This document shows, piece after piece, positions 35,445-43,419 of a stretch of 64,000 nucleotides of DNA. The DNA is from Pseudoduganella armeniaca. GTDB taxonomy: Bacteria; Pseudomonadota; Gammaproteobacteria; Burkholderiales; Burkholderiaceae_D. A program made the position numbers and the translations under genes. The notes beneath the pieces were generated by a model, which worked only from the letters and a program-made list of their open reading frames with translations, made no database searches and was not told the DNA's origin. Positions within the stretch are counted from its first letter, which is position 1, and each line of letters begins with the position of its first letter. The stretch lies in NCBI RefSeq assembly GCF_003028855.1, contig NZ_CP028324.1, positions 4,774,001 to 4,838,000 on the forward strand. The letters run 5' to 3'.

Positions 35445-36507
35445 CCCTGCTCCCCTGCTCGCCCGCGGCCGGCGCGGCACCGAGATGGAAGCGCTGCCCC
35501 ACGCGGCGCGACTGGGCGCATTCCGGCTGGCCCTCCTGCAGCGCGCTGGTGAAGTAGAAGCCGCGGAACAGCGGCTTGAACTGGAACGGGTTTTCCTCGA
35601 ACAGCGTGGCCAGGAAGGCGCGCAGCGGCACCCGCAGCGACGCGAACTCCAGCGGGAAGGTGAACACGCCCGGCGCCATCGCCCGGCGCTGCTGCGTCAT
35701 GTTGGCGATGCTGGTTTCCTGCAGGCCCTCGTGCAGCTCGTCGAACGCCGTGTCGAAGAAGCTCAGTATGTCCTGCGTGCCAGCCTGGCGGCGGTACGGC
35801 ATCGTCGCGCCCCACGTGCGGGCGCGTTCGCCCGGCTCGAAGCGGTCGAAGAACTCACTGAAGCCGGCCACCAGGTCGACCTTGGTGAACACGACGTAGA
35901 CGGGCGCGAACACCTCGAGCTGCTCGATCAGGTCCTGCACGCGCTTGCGCAGGCTGCGGGCGAGGCGCACGCAGGCATCGCCGTCGGCCGCGCGCAGCTC
36001 GGCGATGCTGACGGCGACGATGACGCCATTGATCGGCGCGCGTGGCCGGTATTTCTTCAGCAGCCCGAGAAAGCCGGACCATTCGGTACGGCAGGCATCC
36101 TCGGCGGCATAGCGTCCGGCCGTGTCCAGCACGATGCCTTCGGTGGTGAAGAACCAGTCGCAATTGCGGGTGCCGCCCACGCCCTGTACCACCTTGCTGT
36201 CGCCGATCGGGAACTGCAGGCCCGAATGCTTGATGGCGCTGCTCTTGCCGGCCGCCGGGTTACCGATGATCATGTACCAGGGCAGCTCGTACAGCGCGCG
36301 CTTGCCGGCGCGGATGCCCAGTTTCGACGTGCGAATGGTGGCGATGGCGTCGCGCAGGCGCGCGCGCAACGCCTCGATGTCGGCCTTGGTGGCGGCGTCG
36401 GTGGGGCCAGGTTGCAGCGCCGTGTCGATCGCGTCCTCCAGCCGTGCCGCACGGCGCGCGGCCAGGTGGCGCCGCAGCCACCAGGCGCCCAGCCACAGCA
36501 GCGCCAC
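35395..36507 (-). CDS. tssM: TssM N-terminal fragment (ATPase-like cytoplasmic part)
   Basis: Open fragment of 370 codons within the broken tssM, counted from a GTG at 36505-36507. It holds the second membrane helix, a Walker A motif GNPAAGKSSAIKHSG, the DTAGRYAAED switch and the VFTKVDLVAGF block of the TssM/IcmF GTPase-like domain, ending FYFTSALQEGQPECAQSRRVGQRF. The last ~25 residues after the duplication are out of frame and terminate at 35395. Confidence 0.8.
   Translation of the reverse strand: MALLWLGAWWLRRHLAARRAARLEDAIDTALQPGPTDAATKADIEALRARLRDAIATIRTSKLGIRAGKRALYELPWYMIIGNPAAGKSSAIKHSGLQFPIGDSKVVQGVGGTRNCDWFFTTEGIVLDTAGRYAAEDACRTEWSGFLGLLKKYRPRAPINGVIVAVSIAELRAADGDACVRLARSLRKRVQDLIEQLEVFAPVYVVFTKVDLVAGFSEFFDRFEPGERARTWGATMPYRRQAGTQDILSFFDTAFDELHEGLQETSIANMTQQRRAMAPGVFTFPLEFASLRVPLRAFLATLFEENPFQFKPLFRGFYFTSALQEGQPECAQSRRVGQRFHLGAAPAAGEQGSRAAAGRAATSCWTCSAR
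35445..35460. repeat. 8-bp tandem duplication inside tssM
   Basis: CCCTGCTC occurs twice without a gap (35445-35452, 35453-35460). The extra copy shifts the tssM frame; one copy would restore it. Confidence 0.95.
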
Positions 36508-36731
36508 GGCGACGGTGGCCGCGACGGCCCAGATCAGCGCCAGCTGCAGCAGCTCCGCCCCAGCCAGAAGAACAGCGCCAGCGCCGCCAGGGCGACGATC
36601 GACAGGGTGCGGTGGTCCGTCAGAAACAGCCAGAGTCGTTGCAGCATGATGGCGTCCTTAATCCAGGCAGGAGCGCTCGATGTTGCCACTGGACATTAGG
36701 AAATCTATTGACCAGACGCAACCCGAGCGGC

Positions 36732-37562
36732 TCAACGCCGCCGCCCGCGCAGTTCGGTGTGGCCGAAATCCATCATCTTCCACCGTCCGCCCCACGTCAG
36801 CCCGGCCGCCTCGGCCACCTCGCCGTACAGCTGGTAGCCACGCATGGCCCAGGCATCGCGCTCGGAAATGACGAGCTTGCCGTCGCGCAGGAAGGCACAG
36901 TCGCCGGCCAGGCCGAACTGGTGATAGCTCTGGAACGCGCGCGCGTTGGTGACGTGGCCGCCGGCGTCGGCCAGCTCGTTCTGCCGTTCCGGGCTGCGAT
37001 AGCCCTCCAGCAGCACCATCTCGTAGCCGTGCTGCTCGCGCATGACGCGAAACACCGTCAGCAGGCGCTGGGCGAAGTCCTGGTCCAGGAGGTCCCAGTT
37101 GCGGTTGGCGCCGGCCAGTTGCGGCCGCACCAGCGTCACTTCCGCCGTCGTGAAGACGGCCGGCGGTGGTGCCGGCGGCGCTACCAGGCGTTCGCCGCGC
37201 AGCAGCGAGGCCACCTGCTCGTTGACGGCGCGCTGGCGCTCATCCAGCTCCGGCAAGCCCTGCCGGCTCGCCAGCAGCAAGGCCGCCAGCGGCGGCAGCA
37301 GCACCAGCAGCAGGACGACACCGGCCAGCAGCGGGTGCTGGTGCATCAGGGCGCCCAGCCGCCCGGCGCCGGTGCGCGCCACGGCCAACGCGCCGACGGC
37401 ATGACCGTTGCCGCGTCGCTGCAGGGCTTGCCAGCGTCGTCCAGCCTGGCGCACCAGCCGCGCCAGCGTGTCGGCCACTGCATCGCGCCCATCCGGGAAC
37501 AGTACCAGCCAGCCGCCGACACAGGTGGCGATAAACAACAACAGCATAGAGAACAGCAACAT
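36732..37562 (-). CDS. TagX-like membrane peptidoglycan peptidase (M15/VanY fold)
   Basis: 276-aa protein with two N-terminal membrane helices (~2-20 and ~79-99) and a C-terminal peptidase M15 domain. Zinc ligands are His214 and Asp221 in SYHQFGLAGDCAFL and His268 in DFGHTEL; EGYRSPERQNEL is the usual preceding block. It is next to tssM, as is tagX of Acinetobacter, an L,D-endopeptidase needed to fit the T6SS through the cell wall. The start at 37560-37562 begins MLLFSMLLLF. A role in opening peptidoglycan for T6SS assembly is an inference from fold and position. Confidence 0.8.
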   Translation of the reverse strand: MLLFSMLLLFIATCVGGWLVLFPDGRDAVADTLARLVRQAGRRWQALQRRGNGHAVGALAVARTGAGRLGALMHQHPLLAGVVLLLVLLPPLAALLLASRQGLPELDERQRAVNEQVASLLRGERLVAPPAPPPAVFTTAEVTLVRPQLAGANRNWDLLDQDFAQRLLTVFRVMREQHGYEMVLLEGYRSPERQNELADAGGHVTNARAFQSYHQFGLAGDCAFLRDGKLVISERDAWAMRGYQLYGEVAEAAGLTWGGRWKMMDFGHTELRGRRR

Positions 37563-37686
37563 GGTGCGCTCCGTCAAAGTATGCCGTCGCGACGCGCGCA
37601 CACTGGCGAGCGGCAACGTTGCCCTATCGTAATATGCGTGCCGGCCGGACCGGACCGCTTACATCAAGCTTTGGAGGTGCGCGGGG

Positions 37687-38385
37687 ATGAATGCGTCGAA
37701 AACGGGAAGAGAGACGGCGGCGGTGGGCGGCTACGGCATCCTGGCCAGCCTGGACAGGGAGACGGCCGGGGGCGCCGTGCGGGATGCGGGCCAGCGCGAC
37801 GGCCACGGCGCGCGCCATGCGCTGGTCGCTGGCGCGGGACTGGTGGCGCTGCTGGCGTGGTGGTGGTGCAGCAATTCGACGCCCGCCGTGACCCTGGCGC
37901 CAAAGGCCGTGTGGCAGGCGCCCGTGGCGCGGCCGGCTGTGGCGCCGGTCGCGCCGGCGGCACATGACGAACCGGCGCTGATCGTCAACGATGCGCCGGC
38001 GGCAACGCTGGCGAAGCCGGCTCCGGCGGCGGCGGCCGCGGTCATCGCACGGCCCGTAACGGTTGCGGTGTCGGCACGCCGCGACCGCGCGGCGCCCCAC
38101 CCGCCGGCCAAGGCGGCGCGGCGCGAAGTCGTCCACGCCACGCCGGCGCCCAAGGTGCAGGCAGCCCTGATGCCGCCGGACCACGACGTCTCGCTGCTGA
38201 CGGCCCTGGTGGCCCACCAGAACGGGATCGCGCAGCCCAGCCGCGACGTCGTCGAGCCGCACCTGGCCGACAGCACGGCGGCGCTGCTGCAGCGCTGCGG
38301 CCGCGTCGGTGGCGAGGAGGGACGCTTGTGCCGGGTGCGGATTTGTACGGGGCGGCAGATGGATGTGGCGTGCGCCGGCGACTAG
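37687..38385 (+). CDS. Hypothetical single-span membrane protein
   Basis: 232 aa, family not recognised. One transmembrane helix at ~44-62 (HALVAGAGLVALLAWWWCS) is followed by a long Ala/Pro-rich periplasmic or spacer region and a conserved-looking C-terminal part, LLTALVAHQNGIAQPSRDVVEPHLADSTAALLQRCGRVGGEEGRLCRVRIC (given here only as landmarks), with three cysteines. The layout resembles proteins that span the envelope. It is divergent from the TagX-like gene and convergent with the hydrolase (stops overlap in CTAG). Confidence 0.7.
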   Translation: MNASKTGRETAAVGGYGILASLDRETAGGAVRDAGQRDGHGARHALVAGAGLVALLAWWWCSNSTPAVTLAPKAVWQAPVARPAVAPVAPAAHDEPALIVNDAPAATLAKPAPAAAAAVIARPVTVAVSARRDRAAPHPPAKAARREVVHATPAPKVQAALMPPDHDVSLLTALVAHQNGIAQPSRDVVEPHLADSTAALLQRCGRVGGEEGRLCRVRICTGRQMDVACAGD

Positions 38386-39140
38386 CCCGCCACCTCGCGA
38401 CAAAACTTCGCGATCAGCTCCACCAGCAGCGCCGGCGTCTCCGCATGCGGCGCATGGCCGCGTCCCTCCAGCATGCGCACCTGCGCACGCGGCGCGCCCG
38501 CGGCAATGGCCTCCAGCTGCGCCACGGTGCCATACTGGTCGGCGCTGCCCTGCAGCGCCAGCACGGGACATGCGATCGACGGCAGCAGGTAGCGGATGTC
38601 CCAGTGGGCGAACGCTGGCCGCAGCCACGTGTCGGCCCAGGCGCGGAAGATCTGGTCGGTCTTGGCGCCGTGATAGCGTTCCAGCGCGCGCAGCTTGCCT
38701 TCGTCGTAGGCGATACGGGCGGCGCGGATGCCATCCAGCGTCACGTCCTCGACGATCACGTGCGCTGCCAGGGTGACGATGCCACGCAGCCCGGCCGGCT
38801 GGCCGGCCGCGTGGATCAGGGCGATGCTGCCGCCGTCGGAGTGGCCCACCACGATGTGCGGGCGCCCCGCCAGGTGCTGGTCCAGCACGGCGGGCAGCTC
38901 CTGCAGCGCGTAGTCGTGCAGGTAGTGGATCGAGCGTTCGCGCCGCAACGGCGTGGACTGGCCGTAGCCCAGGCGGTCGTAGACGATACCTGCGCAGCTG
39001 GTGGCCTCGCACACGCGTCGGGGAAAATCGCGCCACAGCGCCACGCTGCCCAGGCCTTCGTGCAGGAAGACCAGCACCGGCCGCCCGGCGGCGCCGTCGA
39101 TGGTCTCCACGTACAGATCATCCGTTTCATTCAGTCGCAT
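38382..39140 (-). CDS. Alpha/beta hydrolase
   Basis: 252-aa alpha/beta hydrolase of the soluble type. Catalytic Ser is in the nucleophile elbow GHSDGG, the acid is probably Asp in LQGSADQYGT and the base His in GRGHAPHAE. The oxyanion region is LHEGLGSVALW. The start at 39138-39140 (MRLNETDDLYVE) is better than the ORF's upstream ATG. It has no signal peptide. The substrate cannot be told; close relatives are often carboxylesterases. Confidence 0.88.
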   Translation of the reverse strand: MRLNETDDLYVETIDGAAGRPVLVFLHEGLGSVALWRDFPRRVCEATSCAGIVYDRLGYGQSTPLRRERSIHYLHDYALQELPAVLDQHLAGRPHIVVGHSDGGSIALIHAAGQPAGLRGIVTLAAHVIVEDVTLDGIRAARIAYDEGKLRALERYHGAKTDQIFRAWADTWLRPAFAHWDIRYLLPSIACPVLALQGSADQYGTVAQLEAIAAGAPRAQVRMLEGRGHAPHAETPALLVELIAKFCREVAG

Positions 39141-39229
39141 GCGTTCCTTTCGAATGTTCGTGCGCGCACAGCGCGGCAGTATCCATTGTGACATGCTGGC
39201 AGTCCGATTTTCAGCAAGGAGGAATCACG

Positions 39230-39784
39230 ATGGCACAAGACAAGGCATTGGCAGGCAAGCAGGTCGCGATCCTGATGACGGACGGCGTCGAGCAGGTCGA
39301 ATACACCGGCCCGCGCGGCTTCCTGGAGCAGCATGGCGCACAGGTGACGCTGGTGTCGCCCAAGGGACAAGGCGAGGAGATCCAGGGCTTCAACCACCTG
39401 GACCACGGCGACAAGTTCAAGGTGGAACGCGACGTGCGCGCCGCCCGCCCCGGCGACTTCGACGCGCTGGTGCTGCCGGGCGGCGTGGCCAATCCCGACC
39501 AGCTGCGGCTGTCGACCGAGGCGATCACCTTCATCCGCGAGTTCGCGCGCGCGAACAAGCCGATCGCCGCGATCTGCCATGGTCCCTGGACCTTGATCGA
39601 CGCCGACGTCGTCAAGGGCAAGCGCGTGACCAGCTGGCCGACCTTGAAGACCGACCTGACCAATGCCGGCGCGCAGTGGAGCGACGCGCAGGTGGTGGTG
39701 GATGGGAAGCTGGTGACGAGCCGGAAGCCGGATGATATTCCGGCGTTTAACGAGGCGATCCTGCAGCAGCTGACGGCAGCGTAA
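39230..39784 (+). CDS. DJ-1/PfpI-family protein (YhbO-like)
   Basis: 184-aa member of the PfpI/DJ-1 family, proposed glyoxalase III or protein deglycase/stress proteins. The nucleophilic Cys is in AAICHGPWTL, with the oxyanion block LVLPGGVANPDQLR and the final SRKPDDIPAFNEAIL typical of YhbO/PfpI. The start ATG has a strong AAGGAGGAATCACG leader. It is followed by a bidirectional hairpin terminator and tRNA-Asn on the other strand. Confidence 0.93.
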   Translation: MAQDKALAGKQVAILMTDGVEQVEYTGPRGFLEQHGAQVTLVSPKGQGEEIQGFNHLDHGDKFKVERDVRAARPGDFDALVLPGGVANPDQLRLSTEAITFIREFARANKPIAAICHGPWTLIDADVVKGKRVTSWPTLKTDLTNAGAQWSDAQVVVDGKLVTSRKPDDIPAFNEAILQQLTAA

Positions 39785-39793
39785 GCACCATGC

Positions 39794-39824
39794 AAAAAGG
39801 GCGGCACGATCGCTCGTGCCGCCC
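39794..39824. terminator. Bidirectional terminator between pfpI-like gene and tRNA-Asn
   Basis: An 11-bp perfect stem GGGCGGCACGA/TCGTGCCGCCC with a 4-nt loop is flanked by AAAAA on the left and TCTTCTTT on the right, so it can end both converging transcripts. Confidence 0.88.
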
Positions 39825-39836
39825 TCTTCTTTATTC

Positions 39837-39912
39837 TGGCTCCCCGACCTGGACTCGAACCAGGGACCTGCGGATTAACAGTCCGTCGCTCTACCGACTG
39901 AGCTATCAGGGA
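39837..39912 (-). tRNA. tRNA-Asn(GTT), copy 1
   Basis: 76 nt including the encoded CCA. The transcript begins TCCCTGATAGCTCAGTCGG, has the anticodon loop CTGTTAA (GTT) and T-arm GGTTCGAGTCC. It is identical to the copies at 42473 and 62430. Confidence 0.98.
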
Positions 39913-39923
39913 AAAGAGGCCGC

Positions 39924-39952
39924 ATTATATACAGCCGATTTTTAACTGTCCA
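39924..39952 (-). promoter_or_regulatory. Sigma-70 promoter of tRNA-Asn copy 1
   Basis: On the minus strand, TGGACA (39947-39952), a 17-nt spacer and TATAAT (39924-39929), about 11 nt from the tRNA start. Confidence 0.8.
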
Positions 39953-39990
39953 GTGAGCACTGCAACTTTTTGCTCACTGAACTGCCGAGC

Positions 39991-40031
39991 TCGTGTCCCG
40001 TTCTGGTGACTGACCCCGTGGTGGGACACGA
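39991..40031. repeat. REP-like element with TCGTGTCCC arms
   Basis: Arms TCGTGTCCC (39991-39999) and GGGACACGA (40023-40031) enclose GGTGACTGACCCC, the recurring edge motif of the palindrome family in this window. It lies between tRNA-Asn and the TonB receptor gene end. Confidence 0.6.
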
Positions 40032-40048
40032 ACACAGCCGTGGCAGGC

Positions 40049-42259
40049 TTAGAACGCGCCCTTGACCTGCACACCCCACTGGCGCGGCTCGTTGATGAAG
40101 CCCGTCAGGTTGTTGAAGTCGATGGCGCCCGTCACGCGTTGCTGGTTGGTGATGTTGCGGCCGAAGGCGGCCACTTCATACTTGCCGCCCGCCCAGTTGT
40201 AGCCGACGCGCAGGCCGCCTTCCGTCAGCGGCTTGCCGGTGAACTCGGCCGCTTCGTACAGGAAGAAGTTGACCTTGCTGCGGTACGACCAGTCGGTCAG
40301 CACGAACAGGTTGCCGTCTTCCAGCGCCCAGTTGTAGCGGGCGGACAGGTTGACGATCCACTTCGGTGCCTGCGGCAGCGCATTGCCGTCGATGACGACG
40401 CGGCCGGCGGCGTTGATCGGGTCCGTGATCGTGCACTGCGCGCACTTGTTCACGGACAGCGAAGGATCGCGGATCTCGGTGAAGTTGTAGCTCGTGCTGG
40501 CCGCGACCTTGAAGTCCGGCGTGACGAAGCCTTCGATCTCGGCCTCGATGCCGCGGCCCTTGGTCTTGGCGGCGTTGATCAGCTTCGTGACGTTGGAGTT
40601 GCCGCCGACGACCGTCAGCTGCTGGTTTTTGACGTCATAGTCGTATACCGACAGCGAAGCGCGTGCGCGGCGGTTCAGCAGGTCGGCCTTCAGGCCCGCT
40701 TCATACGACGTGATCGTCTCGGCATCGGCCACCGTGATCGGCACGGAAGCCGACGGCGCGGCGATACTCGGCGCGCGGAAGCCGGTGGCCACGCGGGCGT
40801 ACAGCGACACGTCCTGGTTCAGCGCATACGTGCCGGACAGGTCCCAGTTCGCCTTGTGCTTGCTGGTGCTGACGGACGACGGGCCGATCAAGGTCACGTT
40901 GGTCGCTTCCAGCGTGGCGAAGTCCTTCTTGTCGTTGGTGTAGCGCAGGCCGCCGCGCACGGTGAACTTGTCGTTGACGGCGTAGTTGACGGAGCCGAAC
41001 GCGGCCCAGGCCTTGTTCTGCTGGTTGCTGACGACGCGGCTGGTGCGGGCGCCCGCCACGTTGTAGTTGTCGCTGCCGCCGGTCGCGTCTTCGTCGAAGT
41101 AGTAGACGCCGGCCTGCCACGACAGCGGCCCCGCCTTCTTCGACTCGACACGGAACTCCTGCGAGTACTGCTTCAGGTCCGGCAGCACGGAGGCCGTCTC
41201 GACCTGGAACGGGATGAAGCCCGGGCCGTTCGCTGGCGTGCCGCCGTCGATGTCGCCGCGGCTGTTGTAGCTGGCGATGGTCTCGTAGCCGGTGATCGAG
41301 TACAGCTTGACGGCGCCCAGGTCCCACGACAGGCGCACGTTGCCGCCGCGCGTCGTCAGGTTCTGGTAGTTCTGGCCGTTGGTGGTGATGCTGTTGGCGT
41401 CGAAGCCGTCCACCAGGCTATTGGTGCCCTTCTTGATGATATTGGCGCGGAACAGGCGCGAGCTGCCTGCCGCCGTGCGCTGGTGCACGTTGAACAGCGC
41501 GTTGAACGTGCCGTTCGGCTGGTACAGCACCTGCACGCGCTCGGCGTGCTCGTTGTAGCCTTCCAGCGAGTCGGGCTGGTTGGTGTAGGCGTTCGTGACG
41601 TAGTCGTCGCGGTGCTGGCGCAGGGTCGAGACTCGCAGCGCCCATTCGTTCGACAGCGGGATGTTGGCGGCGCCTTCCACGTTGACGGTGCCGTGCGTGG
41701 CCTGCGAGTAGTTGACGTAGCCTTCGACGCCCTTCAGGCTTGGCTTGGCGGACTCGAACTTGACGACGCCGGCCGGGGTGTTGCGGCCGAACAGCGTGCC
41801 CTGCGGGCCGCGCAGCACTTCCACGCCGGCCAGGTCGAACATCGGGTAGCCCTTCAGGATCGGGTTTTCCTGCACCACGTCGTCGTAGATCAGCGAGACG
41901 GGCTGCGAGGCGAAGATCGAGAAGTCCGCATTGCCGTAGCCGCGGATGTAGAAGCGCGGGAACACGCGGCCCGTGGAGGACTCGATGTTCAGGCTGGGCA
42001 CCTTGCCCGACAGGACGCGGATGTCCTGGCCGCCGGACAGGATCACGTCCAGCTTCTCGTTCTGCAGCGTGGAGACGGAAACCGGCACTTCCTTGATGTT
42101 TTCCGTGCGGCGCTGGGCCGTCACGGTCACGGTTTCGAGCTGGCCGCTGGCCGTCTGCGTGGTCGCTTGCGTGACTTCCTGCGCCAGCGCGGGCAGCACG
42201 GCCGGCATCGCGGCGGTCAGAGCGATCAGACGCTTATGCATCCGGGAGAGTTTCATCAT
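40049..42259 (-). CDS. TonB-dependent receptor
   Basis: 736-aa outer-membrane active transporter. The signal peptide ends near LPALAQ (residue ~27). A TonB-box-like stretch ETVTVTAQRR is followed by the plug domain (SLNIESSTGRVFPRFYIRGYGN, GVEVLRGPQGTLFGRNTPAGVV) and a 22-strand barrel ending in Phe (VQVKGAF). It resembles the receptor class common in sphingomonads and Oxalobacteraceae with EIRVLSGKVPSLN plugs; the ligand is unknown. It is a single gene between two tRNA-Asn copies. Confidence 0.94.
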   Translation of the reverse strand: MMKLSRMHKRLIALTAAMPAVLPALAQEVTQATTQTASGQLETVTVTAQRRTENIKEVPVSVSTLQNEKLDVILSGGQDIRVLSGKVPSLNIESSTGRVFPRFYIRGYGNADFSIFASQPVSLIYDDVVQENPILKGYPMFDLAGVEVLRGPQGTLFGRNTPAGVVKFESAKPSLKGVEGYVNYSQATHGTVNVEGAANIPLSNEWALRVSTLRQHRDDYVTNAYTNQPDSLEGYNEHAERVQVLYQPNGTFNALFNVHQRTAAGSSRLFRANIIKKGTNSLVDGFDANSITTNGQNYQNLTTRGGNVRLSWDLGAVKLYSITGYETIASYNSRGDIDGGTPANGPGFIPFQVETASVLPDLKQYSQEFRVESKKAGPLSWQAGVYYFDEDATGGSDNYNVAGARTSRVVSNQQNKAWAAFGSVNYAVNDKFTVRGGLRYTNDKKDFATLEATNVTLIGPSSVSTSKHKANWDLSGTYALNQDVSLYARVATGFRAPSIAAPSASVPITVADAETITSYEAGLKADLLNRRARASLSVYDYDVKNQQLTVVGGNSNVTKLINAAKTKGRGIEAEIEGFVTPDFKVAASTSYNFTEIRDPSLSVNKCAQCTITDPINAAGRVVIDGNALPQAPKWIVNLSARYNWALEDGNLFVLTDWSYRSKVNFFLYEAAEFTGKPLTEGGLRVGYNWAGGKYEVAAFGRNITNQQRVTGAIDFNNLTGFINEPRQWGVQVKGAF

Positions 42260-42438
42260 TTGCCTTCCTGAGTTTAAAGAAAAAGGTATACAACGTCGTC
42301 TCCGCTCTTGTGCCGGGTGCGGTCCTGCCGCGCGCTGCTTGTGGCTGCGCCGTGTCGCCCATGTCTCGTGGTGCGCACGCTCCGATATTCTGGCTTGCTG
42401 TGTTTCGTACTGCTGCAGCTGGCTTAATTCCAGATATG

Positions 42439-42465
42439 AAAAAGCCGCGTATGAAACGCGGCTTT
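42439..42465 (-). terminator. Terminator of tRNA-Asn copy 2
   Basis: Stem AAAGCCGCGT/ACGCGGCTTT with a 5-nt loop, ending in a T-run on the minus strand just after the tRNA 3' end. Confidence 0.85.
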
Positions 42466-42472
42466 CGAATTC

Positions 42473-42548
42473 TGGCTCCCCGACCTGGACTCGAACCAGG
42501 GACCTGCGGATTAACAGTCCGTCGCTCTACCGACTGAGCTATCAGGGA
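42473..42548 (-). tRNA. tRNA-Asn(GTT), copy 2
   Basis: Identical to copy 1. The identity continues upstream to give a 100-bp exact repeat (39833-39932 = 42469-42568) including the -10 box. Confidence 0.98.
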
Positions 42549-42559
42549 AAAGAGGCCGC

Positions 42560-42588
42560 ATTATATACGGCGATCGGCCAGTCAACAA
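42560..42588 (-). promoter_or_regulatory. Sigma-70 promoter of tRNA-Asn copy 2
   Basis: TTGTTG (42583-42588), 17 nt, TATAAT (42560-42565) on the minus strand. The -10 region is inside the repeat shared with copy 1 while the -35 is private. Confidence 0.75.
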
Positions 42589-42609
42589 TAGTCTTTTTTC
42601 ACTTCGTTG

Positions 42610-43419
42610 TCACATTTGCCGGAACAGGTGCGCGTACAGGGGGCTGACCCGCACTTTCTCGGGCCGGCCGCGCAGCTGCAGCGTGAGCTTGCCCAGCTCG
42701 TCGCGCTGCGCCGCCAGCACCGCGGCCGAGTTGACGATCGTGCCGCGGTGGACCTGCCAGAAGCGCGTCTCGTCCAGCTGCGGCAGCAGTTCCTTCAGGC
42801 TGGTGCGGATCAGCGCCTCGCCGTCCTTGGTCACCACGTTGACGTATTTGTCGAGCGCCTCGAAATACACCACGTCGTCGACCGGGATCAATTTCACCTG
42901 GTTGCCGACAGCGGCGCGGATCAGCGACAGGCGCTCTGGCCGGGCCGCCGGGGCCGCGGCCGGCACCAGGGCGCGCAGCTGCTCGAGCAGTGCGTCCATG
43001 CCGCCGCCCCCTGGCTGCGTCCCCAGGCGCTCCTTCAAGCGCCGCACGGTGCGCGCCAGGCGCTCGTCGCTGACGGGTTTGAGCACATAGTCGGCCGCCG
43101 CGTTGTCGAACGCCTGCACGGCGTAGTCGTCGTAGGCCGTCACGAACACCACCTGGGGAAAGGGCTTCGGTCCGGGCCACTGCTCGGCCAGTTCCTCGGC
43201 CGCCTCCAGCCCCGTCTTGCCGGGCATCTTGATATCGAGGAACAGCACGTCCGGCTGCAGTACCAGCGCGCGCTCCAGCGCGGCCTGGCCGTGGCCGACG
43301 GTGGCCACGATCTCCAGCTCGGGCCACAGCCGGCCCAGGGTTGCGGCCAGGGTGGCGGCCAGGATCGGTTCGTCTTCGGCGATCAGCGCCGTGGTCTTGT
43401 CGTTCATCGCTTCACTCAT
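42610..43419 (-). CDS. LytTR-family response regulator
   Basis: 269-aa response regulator. Receiver domain with acidic pocket (AEDEP), phosphoacceptor Asp in VLFLDIKMPG and Lys in YVLKPVS; then a LytTR DNA-binding domain (IPVDDVVYFEALDKYVNVVTKDGEALIRTSLKELL, RFWQVHRGTIVN). The start at 43419 overlaps the kinase stop (ATGA); a second ATG lies four codons downstream. It pairs with the kinase upstream. Confidence 0.93.
   Translation of the reverse strand: MSEAMNDKTTALIAEDEPILAATLAATLGRLWPELEIVATVGHGQAALERALVLQPDVLFLDIKMPGKTGLEAAEELAEQWPGPKPFPQVVFVTAYDDYAVQAFDNAAADYVLKPVSDERLARTVRRLKERLGTQPGGGGMDALLEQLRALVPAAAPAARPERLSLIRAAVGNQVKLIPVDDVVYFEALDKYVNVVTKDGEALIRTSLKELLPQLDETRFWQVHRGTIVNSAAVLAAQRDELGKLTLQLRGRPEKVRVSPLYAHLFRQM

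Larger units (their letters stand above)
32879..36647 (-). pseudogene. tssM: tssM, disrupted by an 8-bp tandem duplication and a probable 1-bp deletion
   Basis: TssM is the large inner-membrane protein of the T6SS envelope complex; the whole gene would encode ~1,255 aa. An ATG at 36647 with an AAGGA site opens MLQRLWLFLTDHRTL and a first membrane helix, then hits a stop. The frame continues one base off after the C-run at 36558-36561 (AELLQLALIWAV...). A second break at 35445-35460 is an exact duplication of CCCTGCTC; removing one copy rejoins both frames as AGEQGSGRQGGYFLLDLF. The rest is intact to the stop. Sequencing error could explain the homopolymer but hardly the 8-bp duplication. Confidence 0.85.
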
